Source: Streptomyces toxytricini (GTDB lineage: Bacteria > Actinomycetota > Actinomycetes > Streptomycetales > Streptomycetaceae). From it: a DNA stretch of 64,000 nt. This document shows positions 11,169 to 18,986 of the stretch, piece by piece; positions within the stretch are counted from its first letter, which is position 1; every line of letters begins with the position of its first letter. The notes beneath the pieces are model-generated. The model did not search any database. It was not told where the DNA came from and saw nothing but the letters and a program-made list of their open reading frames with translations. A program made the translations under genes and the position numbers. The stretch spans positions 62,001 to 126,000 of the forward strand of contig NZ_BMTY01000023.1 in NCBI RefSeq assembly GCF_014649915.1, read 5' to 3'.

Positions 11169-12170
11169 ATGCCCCAGACGTCCGAACCCGGGCGCCGCCG
11201 GTACGCGGCGAGCAGCCCCGAAGCCGCCCGCGCCTTCCTGGAGGAGGCCTACGGATCCCGGCTGCGCATGTGCGCGCCGGCCCCGCCCGGGGCCCCGTAC
11301 CGCCTGGTCCACACGGACACCGGCGCGTTCTCCGGCGGCGAGGTCGACCTGCCCGGCCGGCTGCACGTCGACTCCGGCCCGCCGGGCCGACTGGTCGTCT
11401 GCGTGGTGCGGGCCGGCCGGATCGAGCTGCGGGACGGGCCCGACGAGTACCGGCTCGCGACCGGCCAGGTCTTCCTCGGCGGCCGCTTCGGCGGCGCCCG
11501 CACCGCCCGCACCGAGGACGTCCGGCTGCGCACGGTCGCCGTGCCGTGGGAGCTGGTCCGCGCGGCCGCCCGGCAGGCCGGCCCCCTCCCGGCCCGCGGC
11601 ACCGTGCGGTTCACCGGTCTGCTCCCCCTCGACGCGGCGCGGGCCGAGACGTGGCAGCGGACCGCGGAGTTCGTGCACAGCACCCTCCTCGTGCCCGAAG
11701 CCGCCGCATCGCCCCTGGTCGTCGCGGAATCCGCCCGGCTGCTGGCCGCGACCGCCCTGAGCGTGTTCCCGAACAACGCCCTCGGCTGCCTGGAGGCGCC
11801 CCCGAGGCCGAGGGACGGCAGGGACGCCACCTCCGACACGCTGCGCCGCGCCATCGCCTTCATCGAGGGCAACGCCGACGCCGACATCGGGCTCGCCGAG
11901 ATCGCCGCGGCCGTGCCCGTCACGCCCCGCGCCCTCCAGTACGCCTTCGCCCGGCACGCCGACACCACCCCCCTCGGCTACCTGCGCCGGGTGCGGCTGG
12001 CCCACGTGCACGCCGAACTCCAGGCCGCGGAGCCGGGCGGCGGACTGACCGTCACCGCGATCGCCGCCCGCTGGGGCTTCGCCCACGCCGGACGGTTCGC
12101 GAGCGCCTACCGGCAGGCGTACGGGACGACGCCCTCGCACACCTTCCGCACCCGCAGCCCCGCCCGCTGA
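11169..12170 (+). CDS. AraC-type transcriptional regulator
   Basis: 333 residues. The N-terminal AraC-binding-like sensor (about 15-215, with EAARAFLEEAYGSRLRM matching the opening of the paralogue at 9016) precedes a C-terminal AraC HTH (about 230-330), with the second-helix signature AIAARWGFAHAGRFASAYRQAYG intact. ATG 11169 follows GGAGGGAGGGACGG. The frame stays open 174 bases upstream without coding character. It belongs to the CBM48 neighbourhood but is separated from it by two terminators, so it is transcribed on its own. Target genes unknown. Confidence 0.88.
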   Translation: MPQTSEPGRRRYAASSPEAARAFLEEAYGSRLRMCAPAPPGAPYRLVHTDTGAFSGGEVDLPGRLHVDSGPPGRLVVCVVRAGRIELRDGPDEYRLATGQVFLGGRFGGARTARTEDVRLRTVAVPWELVRAAARQAGPLPARGTVRFTGLLPLDAARAETWQRTAEFVHSTLLVPEAAASPLVVAESARLLAATALSVFPNNALGCLEAPPRPRDGRDATSDTLRRAIAFIEGNADADIGLAEIAAAVPVTPRALQYAFARHADTTPLGYLRRVRLAHVHAELQAAEPGGGLTVTAIAARWGFAHAGRFASAYRQAYGTTPSHTFRTRSPAR

Positions 12171-12373
12171 GCCCCCGGGGCGGTCGCGGCACGGGGCGCG
12201 CTGTGGATCGTGCCGGTCGAGCCCGCGTCGTCCGGTGCCGTGCAGAGCGAGGCCGAGGGCCGCCCCCGTACCGGGGTCGCGGACGGCCCGCCAACGCGGC
12301 GTGGCGGGGGCGGACGACGCGGGTCTGGCGGCACCTCCCAGCGGAGCCGGGGAAGCGAGGTCCGGAAGGGGGG

Positions 12374-13060
12374 CTAGCCGCCGGCGGCGGGCAGCCGGGC
12401 GAAGGGGCCCGTCCCCAGGCCGGCGAGCACGTCCCTCGGCCCCTCGTAGACCGCTTCGGCGCCGGCCGCCCGCAGATCGCCGGCGGGGATCCCGCCCGAC
12501 AGGACGCCGACCCGCGCCACCCCCGCCCGGACGGCCGCCCGCATGTCCCACACGGTGTCGCCGACGAACACGGCCCGGTCCGCCCCGACGCCCACGAGGT
12601 CGAGCGCCTGCTGCAGGGGCTCCGGATGCGGTTTGCCGCGCTCCACGTCGTCCGCGCTGGTCCAGGCGGTGATGGCGTCGTCCGCTCCCATCGCCCGCCG
12701 CAGCGCGTCCAGTTGCGCGCCCGAGGCCGATGTGACGAGGACGACCTCCCAGCCGTCGCCGGCGAGCCGGCGCAGCAGGTCGGCGGCCCCGTCCAGCGCG
12801 GGCAGCCGGTCGTAGTACGTCGCGTACAGGACGCCGTGCGCGGTGTGGATCCGCTCGTGCTCCTCCTCGTCGCCGGGGCCGAGGAGGTGGGTGACCAGGT
12901 CGTCGCCGGGCAGGCCCACGGCGCGGTGCACGGCCCCCATGGGCACCCGGTGCCCGGACTGGCGCAGGGCCTCCCACCAGCAGACGACGTGCAGGTGGTT
13001 GGTGTCGGTGAGGGTGCCGTCGATGTCGAACAGGGCGGCCCGCCCGGTACCCCCGGTCAC
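12374..13060 (-). CDS. HAD-superfamily phosphatase
   Basis: 228 residues. The HAD nucleophile motif FDIDGTLTDTN is at about residues 11-21 (D12 and D14), motif II is VLVTSASG, and motif III/IV is the acidic FVGDTVWD near residue 170. The helical cap (about 25-90) is typical of phosphoglycolate phosphatase/beta-phosphoglucomutase-like members. It likely dephosphorylates a small phosphorylated metabolite in the cytoplasm. Its GTG start overlaps the stop of the upstream gene in a GTGA (13057-13060), so the two are translationally coupled and probably functionally linked. The substrate cannot be told from sequence. Confidence 0.88.
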   Translation of the reverse strand: MTGGTGRAALFDIDGTLTDTNHLHVVCWWEALRQSGHRVPMGAVHRAVGLPGDDLVTHLLGPGDEEEHERIHTAHGVLYATYYDRLPALDGAADLLRRLAGDGWEVVLVTSASGAQLDALRRAMGADDAITAWTSADDVERGKPHPEPLQQALDLVGVGADRAVFVGDTVWDMRAAVRAGVARVGVLSGGIPAGDLRAAGAEAVYEGPRDVLAGLGTGPFARLPAAGG

Positions 13061-13602
13061 AGCCGTCCCCTTCCCGCCCGGGCCGGGGTGCGCGGCGCGG
13101 CGCCGGCGAACACCCGGTCGGAGGCCTCCGTACGCAGCATCCCCAGCAGGGCGGACTGGTGCCGGGCGCGGGCGAGGAGGGCATCGATGCGGCCCCGGTC
13201 GATGCGCGGATCGGTGTCGGCGACGGCCCGGAGGGAGCGCCAGCAGTCGGCCTTGCCCTCGACGCCCAGCCGCATGGCCTCCAGTTCGACCGCGTCGCTG
13301 AGCGGAGAGCGGCTCACCAGGCGGCCGTTGAGCTTGAGCCGGCCGGCCTTCTCCCCGAGCCGGCCGAGGGCTGCGCGCCCGGACGACAGGGGGAGGCCGA
13401 GGGCCGTCATCACCTCCCGCAGCGCGTCCCGGTCCTCCTCGGCCTCCGCGGCCAGCCGGGCCAGCCGGGCCGCGGCCGGGCCGCCCCGGTGCTGCCGGGC
13501 GATGCGCCGCATCAGCTCCAGACCGGCGGTGGCGCCCGCGAGATGGTCGCCCATGTAGAGGGCGAGCAGTCGTCTCGGCTCCGGTTCGGAACGCTTCCTC
13601 AC
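13057..13602 (-). CDS. conserved helical hypothetical protein
   Basis: 181 residues, almost all predicted helix, with repeated Ala/Leu/Arg/Glu heptad-like segments (MGDHLAGATAGLELMRRIAR, then LAAEAEEDRDALREVMTALG). No signal peptide or membrane segment. The look is that of a four-helix, perhaps ferritin-like, bundle, but metal ligands are not obvious. GTG 13602 is chosen because GAGAGGAGAG precedes it; the frame is open to 14145, but that part is antisense to the next gene. It is coupled by GTGA to the downstream HAD phosphatase. No function assigned. Confidence 0.75.
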   Translation of the reverse strand: MRKRSEPEPRRLLALYMGDHLAGATAGLELMRRIARQHRGGPAAARLARLAAEAEEDRDALREVMTALGLPLSSGRAALGRLGEKAGRLKLNGRLVSRSPLSDAVELEAMRLGVEGKADCWRSLRAVADTDPRIDRGRIDALLARARHQSALLGMLRTEASDRVFAGAAPRTPARAGRGRL

Positions 13603-13813
13603 GGGTGCTCTCCTCTCAGGCCGCTCCGGCCGTCCGCACGCCGGCGCGCTCGCGCGGCGCGCCCGTCCGCAGCGGCGCCTGCCCGGCCCGGCCGCCCGGA
13701 AACGCGGGCCGTCAGCCGTCGGCCGCGGCCTGAGGACGCCGGCGGCGGGCGCGTTTCGCCGCGACCGGCAGGGGCAGGTGCCGTGAGCTTCAACGCAAGG
13801 CCATGGAGGCGCC

Positions 13814-14374
13814 ATGTCAACGGAAACCCTCGTCGCGATCATCGTGGCCTGCGCCTTGGTGCTGATACTCATCGGCGTGGGCGTGTGGATGTCGACCCGC
13901 CGACGCCGTCTGCAGAGCCGGTTCGGCCCCGAGTACGACCGCATGGTCGAGGAGTCGGGCGGCCGCAGGACCGCCGAGCGGGAGCTGCGCGACCGCGAGC
14001 GGCGCCACGACTCCCTGGAGATCCGGGAGCTCCCGCCCGAGGCGCGGGAGCAGTACGCCCGGGACTGGGGGCGGATCCAGGAGCGGTTCGTCGACCAGCC
14101 GCAGACGGCCGTGGCCGACGCCGACTCCCTCGTCACCCGCGTCATGCGGGACCGCGGCTACCCGACCGACGGCTACCGGCAGCAGCTCCAGGACCTGTCG
14201 GTGGAACACGGCCGCACCCTGGAGCACTACCGCAGCGCCCATGACGTACACATCCGCAGCGGCGCCGGAAGCGCGACGACGGAGGAACTGCGCGGGGCGA
14301 TGGTGCACTACCGGGCCCTGTTCGACGAGCTCCTCGTCGCCCCCGGGGACCGGCAGCGGACGGAGGAGCCATGA
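13814..14374 (+). CDS. membrane-anchored hypothetical protein (paralogue pair, first)
   Basis: 186 residues with an N-terminal membrane segment (about 5-27, LVAIIVACALVLILIGVGVW) followed by RRRR, so the rest should be cytoplasmic. The C-terminal 100 residues (from about 75, DWGRIQERFVDQPQTAVADAD) match the same region of the next gene (RWSRIQSDFVDDPRESVREAD), ending in both with a RALFDELL/RSFFDRLL motif. The GGAGGCGCC ribosome site gives start 13814. Its stop overlaps the next ATG (ATGA, 14371-14374). It may form a membrane-tethered partner of the downstream protein; role unknown. Confidence 0.8.
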   Translation: MSTETLVAIIVACALVLILIGVGVWMSTRRRRLQSRFGPEYDRMVEESGGRRTAERELRDRERRHDSLEIRELPPEAREQYARDWGRIQERFVDQPQTAVADADSLVTRVMRDRGYPTDGYRQQLQDLSVEHGRTLEHYRSAHDVHIRSGAGSATTEELRGAMVHYRALFDELLVAPGDRQRTEEP

Positions 14375-14961
14375 AAGACCACGTGACACCCGACCCCGAC
14401 GACTTCCGGTCCGCCGACGAAGGCACCGGATCCGCCGGCACCAACCGGTCGTACGGCGGGCTGACCACCGAGGAGCTGGCACAGCCGCACGGCGGCCCGG
14501 ACACGGGCACGGGCGCCCCGTCCTACCCGGGCGAGGCCGCCCCGCTTGCCGGATCCGAGGAGGAGGACACGACCGCGGACACGGCCGAGGACACCGGTAC
14601 CGCGGGCGGAACCGGGACCGGTGCCCGCGCCGACACCGGTGCGGACGAAGCGGACGAAGCGGACGACGCGCACGACGCGGACCGGGGCGGCGGCCAGCGG
14701 CTGATGCCGGAGTCCGAGGCCGCGGACTTCCGCGAGCGGTGGAGCCGCATCCAGAGCGACTTCGTCGACGACCCGCGGGAGTCGGTCCGGGAGGCCGACG
14801 AGCTCGTGGCGGCCGTCATGCAGCACCTGGCCGGCACGTTCGCCTCCCACAAGGAGGAGTTGGAGAAGCAGTGGGGCAGCGGCGAGGAGGTCGCCACCGA
14901 GGACCTCCGGCTCGCCTTCCGGCGCTACCGCTCCTTCTTCGACCGCCTGCTCACCACCTGA
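14371..14961 (+). CDS. acidic hypothetical protein (paralogue pair, second)
   Basis: 196 residues. The first 110 are acidic low-complexity sequence (Asp/Glu/Thr/Gly runs), probably disordered. Residues from about 118 are the helical domain shared with the upstream gene (WSRIQSDFVDDPRESVREADELV, ending FRRYRSFFDRLL). No membrane segment. It is translationally coupled to the upstream membrane-anchored paralogue by an ATGA overlap, which suggests they act together. The gene ends in a strong hairpin. Not recognised beyond a conserved actinobacterial look. Confidence 0.8.
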   Translation: MKDHVTPDPDDFRSADEGTGSAGTNRSYGGLTTEELAQPHGGPDTGTGAPSYPGEAAPLAGSEEEDTTADTAEDTGTAGGTGTGARADTGADEADEADDAHDADRGGGQRLMPESEAADFRERWSRIQSDFVDDPRESVREADELVAAVMQHLAGTFASHKEELEKQWGSGEEVATEDLRLAFRRYRSFFDRLLTT

Positions 14962-14982
14962 GCCCCGATACCGCCGCCCGCC

Positions 14983-15015
14983 CGGCCCGCCGGCCCCGTC
15001 GAGGCCGGCGGGCCG
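14983..15015. terminator. 13-bp perfect hairpin between convergent genes
   Basis: CGGCCCGCCGGCC (14983-14995) pairs perfectly with GGCCGGCGGGCCG (15003-15015) over a 7-base loop, between the stops at 14961 and 15041. It can act in both directions. Confidence 0.75.
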
Positions 15016-15040
15016 CCCCATCAGGGGCCCGCGACCCGCG

Positions 15041-17353
15041 TCACGGCGACGGGCTGACCTGCACCGTGGCCAGCGCGCCCCCGGCGGCCTCCTTCACCAC
15101 CGCGATCCGCGTCCCCGTGTCGGGCACCTTGACCCCGACCTGCGGCAGGTCCGGGTGCCAGTAGGAGCCGCGGCGGTCGTCGAAGACGGCCACGCCCGGC
15201 CGTGCCGGGACCACCGTCGGCGTCCCCGCCTTGTGGAGCACGATCCGGTCCGAGGACCGCAGCGAGAACGGCGCGTCGAACGTCTGCGCCCGGGCGTTCA
15301 GCAGCGAGCCGTCCGCGTGCCGCAGCGGCTCCGGCCGGGCGTCGACCGGCAGCAGCATGCCGGCGCCCGGGTGGGCCTTCGTGGTGTTGTCGCTGTAGGC
15401 GGTGTCCCACAGCCAGATCAGCACGCCCTGCTGGTACGGGTAGAACTCCACGCGGTCGCCGGTGAACCCGAAGTTGTACGGGCCCGTCTTCAGGTACGCC
15501 CCGTAGCCGGTGTGCCGGCGGTTCTCCACGAGGTACGCGCGCGGGTGCCGGGCACTGCCCGTACGCCCCTCCGTCCGCGACCACTTGACCGCTTCCCAGC
15601 CGTTCGCGCCCTGCTCCGCACCGTCGCGGAGCACCTCGCGGCCGTCGGCCGTGATCCGGATGTCGTCGAACGCGACGCCCTTGCCGTGGGTGTTGCCGTC
15701 GGAGGTCACCCGCAGCCGCAGCCGGAAGGACGTGCCCGCGAACCGGTCCAGCGGGACGGAGAGTTCGGTCCAGCCGCCCGAGGTGCCGGAGACGCCCTTC
15801 GCGGGGACCGGCGCTCCGCCGACCGTGCCCGGCAGGGCGCTCCACACCGCGCCGTCGGTGGAGGCCTCCACCGTCAGGAAGTCGAAGTCCTGCTCGATGT
15901 CGTACCAGACGCGCGCGTCCAGCCGGGCCGGCTGCCCCGCGGCTGCCCCCGTCAGGTCGACCGTCCTGCCCAGGGTGTTGTCCATGAGGTCCCCGGTGCC
16001 GCTCCACCACTGGCTCGCGCCCTCGTACGGGTCGGCCAGCTCCGTGCGCGTCACCGACGGCGGCAGGTGCACGAGCAGCGCCTGCGGGTCCTCGGTGTTG
16101 TAGCCGGACACGCCGAGCACGGCGCGCGTCCTGCGGCCCGCGTCCGCCTCCGTGTAGTCGAGCCAGCCCAGCTGGAGCTTGCTCCACGGGTCGAGGTCGC
16201 CCGGGAACGCGCCGGTGGTGTTGCGGCCCTTGGCGAGGTACGAGCCGGAGGACATCAGCGACCAGTAGTTGACGCTGTTGTCGCCGTCCGAGCTGTACAG
16301 GTCGGGCAGGCCCAGGTCGTGGCCGTACTCGTGGGCGAACAGTCCGGCGCCGCTGTTCTCGCCGCCCGTCAGGTAGTCGCCCGCCCAGATGCCGCTGTCG
16401 CCGACGGGGGTGCCGCCCGCCTTGTTCCCGTCGGGCCCGGCGCTGCCGGCCCGGTCCCAGTACGCGAACCAGCGGTGCGCCCAGACGGCGTCCTTGCCCT
16501 GGGCGCCGCCGCCCCAGGTCTGGTCCTTGCCGGCGTGCACGATCACCAGGTGGTCGAGGTAGCCGTCCGGCTCGTCGAAGTTGCCGTCGCGGTCGGCGTC
16601 GTACCGGTCCCACACGTCGTACTCGGCGAGCTGCGCCTTGATCTGCTCCGGCGTACGGCCCTTCGCGCGCTCGGCGTCGTACCAGGCGGCGGTGGCGTCG
16701 CGGACCATGTCCCAGTTGGTGCGGCACTGGCCCGGCTCGGAGCAGTTGTCGGTGCCGTAGCGGGCCTCGTTCCAGGGGAGCCGCACCCAGTCGGTGACGT
16801 GCCCGTCCATGTCGTAGCGCCCGGAGGACTGAAGGCGGTAGTAGGCCCGCACGGACGCCGACCGCGGCTCGGTGGAGAAGAACTGCTCCTGGTAGTAGGC
16901 GCGGTCGAAGTCCTTCCGCCACAGTGTGTGGTTGTCCTCGCGGGACGGCTTGGCGATCGTGTTGTGGCGGGGCCCGGGGGTGCCGCCGAAACGGGGCTTG
17001 CCCTCGAACTCGGTCGTGTTGTCCACCTGGTCGCCGAACTCGGCGAGGATGACGAAGACCTTGTCCGTGCGCTCCCGGGCGAGTTCGACGTACCGGTCGC
17101 CGACCTTGGCCTGCCGGGGCACGGCGCCCGGGCGCCGCTGCTCCCGGAGCCCGCCGGCCCCGCCGGCGGCGATGCCCTCGAGCGCCTGGCGGCGCAGGGC
17201 CTGGCGCTCCCTCTCCAACGGGGCGGGCGGCGGGGCGGCGGCGTGCTCGGCCTGGGCGCCGGCCGGCGGGGGCGGGGGTGCGGATGCGGCGAGGGCGGGG
17301 GTGGTGAGCAGCGCGAGTGATATCGACGCTGCCACCACGGCGAGTCTGCGCAA
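15041..17353 (-). CDS. secreted M6 (immune inhibitor A-type) metallopeptidase
   Basis: 770 residues. A signal peptide (about 1-23, ending ALA-AS) and Pro-rich propeptide lead into the M6 catalytic domain, where HEYGHDLGLPD (H341, E342, H345, D351) is the zinc and catalytic motif, followed by a Met-turn-like WSLMSSG. C-terminal residues 430-770 are beta-rich domains seen in InhA-type proteases, including a carbohydrate-binding-like section (DIRITADGREV). It is an extracellular protease, probably used for nutrition during growth on protein. The start is TTG 17353 with AAAGGG 8 bases upstream. A palindrome (17403-17412) lies in its promoter region. Monocistronic. Confidence 0.92.
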   Translation of the reverse strand: MRRLAVVAASISLALLTTPALAASAPPPPPAGAQAEHAAAPPPAPLERERQALRRQALEGIAAGGAGGLREQRRPGAVPRQAKVGDRYVELARERTDKVFVILAEFGDQVDNTTEFEGKPRFGGTPGPRHNTIAKPSREDNHTLWRKDFDRAYYQEQFFSTEPRSASVRAYYRLQSSGRYDMDGHVTDWVRLPWNEARYGTDNCSEPGQCRTNWDMVRDATAAWYDAERAKGRTPEQIKAQLAEYDVWDRYDADRDGNFDEPDGYLDHLVIVHAGKDQTWGGGAQGKDAVWAHRWFAYWDRAGSAGPDGNKAGGTPVGDSGIWAGDYLTGGENSGAGLFAHEYGHDLGLPDLYSSDGDNSVNYWSLMSSGSYLAKGRNTTGAFPGDLDPWSKLQLGWLDYTEADAGRRTRAVLGVSGYNTEDPQALLVHLPPSVTRTELADPYEGASQWWSGTGDLMDNTLGRTVDLTGAAAGQPARLDARVWYDIEQDFDFLTVEASTDGAVWSALPGTVGGAPVPAKGVSGTSGGWTELSVPLDRFAGTSFRLRLRVTSDGNTHGKGVAFDDIRITADGREVLRDGAEQGANGWEAVKWSRTEGRTGSARHPRAYLVENRRHTGYGAYLKTGPYNFGFTGDRVEFYPYQQGVLIWLWDTAYSDNTTKAHPGAGMLLPVDARPEPLRHADGSLLNARAQTFDAPFSLRSSDRIVLHKAGTPTVVPARPGVAVFDDRRGSYWHPDLPQVGVKVPDTGTRIAVVKEAAGGALATVQVSPSP

Positions 17354-17402
17354 CGTGGCGGCCCTTTCACTGGGTGGGGCATGCAGAAGCGCAGGTAATA
17401 TT

Positions 17403-17412
17403 TCACATGTGA
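17403..17412. promoter_or_regulatory. palindrome upstream of M6 peptidase
   Basis: TCACATGTGA, a perfect 10-base palindrome 50 bases before the TTG start, next to the AT-rich aatattt (17397-17403). Candidate operator and promoter region of the protease gene. Confidence 0.35.
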
Positions 17413-17473
17413 CAGGTCATGGGTAGGGGTGGGGCAACGGCTGGAACGGCCCGCGCCCGAACGCCTCGTACCA

Positions 17474-17502
17474 CCGCCCCGCGGGGCGGGCCCGCGGGGC
17501 GG
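17474..17502 (-). terminator. hairpin after 17503-18120 gene
   Basis: CCGCCCCGC (17474-17482) pairs with GCGGGGCGG (17494-17502) immediately after the stop codon of the minus-strand gene. Confidence 0.55.
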
Positions 17503-18120
17503 CTACCGCCCCTCGGCCATGACGGCGGCCCGGAACTCCGGCACGGAATCCGCGCCGGCGTACAGCGTCTGAGCCATCACGACGCCCGCCTCCCCGAGGT
17601 CCAGGCGGACCGGCCGGCGCAGGCGTACGGCGACGTTCACCGTCTCCTCGGCCGAACACGCCACCGCGGCCGGATCACCCGGCACGGGACGCGGCCCGCG
17701 CCCCGGAACGCTCCGCAGGGCCGCCCCCACCGAGCCGACCGCCCCGCGCGGCACGCTCACCTCGCCGTACAGGCCGGTGCGCAACACAAGTCTGTCTCCG
17801 ACCACGTGGTGGCCCGCACGCCGCAACGCGGCCGCCGCGCCCACGAAGCCGAGAATCACCGCCCCCTCCAGCACGCCGTGTGCCGTACGGAGCACCGGGG
17901 GAAGCACCGAGGACAGCAGGAACGCTGCGACGACCTCCGCCCCCGCCAGCCCCAGCAGGGCCTGCCGCTGCCCCGCGGAGTGCCGGACCCCCGGCCCGCC
18001 CGCGCCCCGGCCCGAGCGGTCGCCTCCCGGCAGGAGCGCGGCCGCGCACAACCGCACCATCCCCATCCGCGACGGCCGCTCCGTCACCACTCCGACCATG
18101 GCCTCGGACGACGTCTCCAC
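17503..18120 (-). CDS. membrane protein with PH-like domain
   Basis: 205 residues from GTG 18120 (GGGGG ribosome site); ATG at about 18099 is an alternative. Two hydrophobic stretches (about 58-73, ALLGLAGAEVVAAFLLSSVL, and about 80-98) form a short membrane hairpin. They are followed by a soluble beta-rich region starting LVLRTGLYGEVSVPRGAVGSV, which resembles the bacterial PH-like domain of small membrane proteins. The domain would face the cytoplasm. A hairpin follows the stop. No enzymatic motif; role unknown. Confidence 0.7.
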   Translation of the reverse strand: METSSEAMVGVVTERPSRMGMVRLCAAALLPGGDRSGRGAGGPGVRHSAGQRQALLGLAGAEVVAAFLLSSVLPPVLRTAHGVLEGAVILGFVGAAAALRRAGHHVVGDRLVLRTGLYGEVSVPRGAVGSVGAALRSVPGRGPRPVPGDPAAVACSAEETVNVAVRLRRPVRLDLGEAGVVMAQTLYAGADSVPEFRAAVMAEGR

Positions 18121-18221
18121 GCTGCCCCCTTCGTCCGGTGCTGTGCCAACTGGCCCCAGCGTCGGCCGGGTCCGGGCCGGAGGAAAGTGACGATTGTCAT
18201 CGGACAGCCGTGAAACCCCTG

Positions 18222-18425
18222 TCAGAGGCCGCCCAGGCCCGGGCCGCCGTCGACGTTCCCGCTCCCGCCGCCTTCGACGAGCCCGGCCACGGCGCACAGC
18301 ACCGCCGGCGGCGTCAGGACGAGGCACAGCACCATCCAGCCGGTGCCCCAGGCCAGCCAGGCCGCCACCGCATCGGCCGCCGCGAGCACCAGCGCCGCGA
18401 GCAGCAGTCCGCCCCGCTCGCTCAC
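18222..18425 (-). CDS. small two-helix membrane protein
   Basis: 67 residues from GTG 18425. Two membrane segments (GLLLAALVLAAADAVAAWLAW and MVLCLVLTPPAVLCAVAGLV) are followed by a Gly-rich tail. The GGGGCGGGG upstream is a weak ribosome site. The amphipathic-free hydrophobic pattern is unlikely by chance in this frame, and the gene is co-directional with the membrane protein at 17503. Function unknown. Confidence 0.5.
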   Translation of the reverse strand: MSERGGLLLAALVLAAADAVAAWLAWGTGWMVLCLVLTPPAVLCAVAGLVEGGGSGNVDGGPGLGGL

Positions 18426-18986
18426 CCGGCCCCGCCCCGTCCCGCACCCCGCCCCATGCCGCCCCCTCTTCCGTGGTTCCGCCACCACTACCACCCGCCG
18501 GCTCGCCCTTGCAGCCACGGCGTGGTACCGGTCCGATGCCCGCACCGAACACCCGGAACACCGCCGTCCGCGCGCCTCGTTCCCCGCAGGGCACCGAGGG
18601 CAGGCTCCGTCCGGGTGTCCCCTTCCGCCCGCGCGGCGGGCCGCAGCCCGGGGGCGCCGTCCCGAGCGATCAGGAGCGCAGGCAGCAATCCGGCGCGGGA
18701 ACCAGGCCCTACGGAAGCGACCCGGCCGGCCGTCCCCCTCCCCCGCCCGGGGGACTCCCTGGCTGGCGGCCTTCGGCGGAACGGCCTTCAGCGGCCTCCG
18801 CTTCGCCCTCCTCGCGGCCGCACGCTCCTACGCCGCCCGGACCCGCCCCGTCTGCGCCGTCGCGGCGACCCCGGAGGCCCATCCGGCGGATCCGTCTCGC
18901 AAGCGAGTTCGGCCCGCACCCCGAGCGGCTGCGACGACAGTGCCAGGGCGCGAGCCGGGGGCGGACAACCCTCCGGGTCAGTACAC
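18426..18986. other. 561-base region without a convincing gene
   Basis: Open frames exist on both strands but lack ribosome sites, domains or consistent codon bias (for example from ATG 18538 the third-position bias decays). A short palindrome CTCGC-AA-GCGAG lies at 18896-18907. I see nothing else. Confidence 0.5.
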
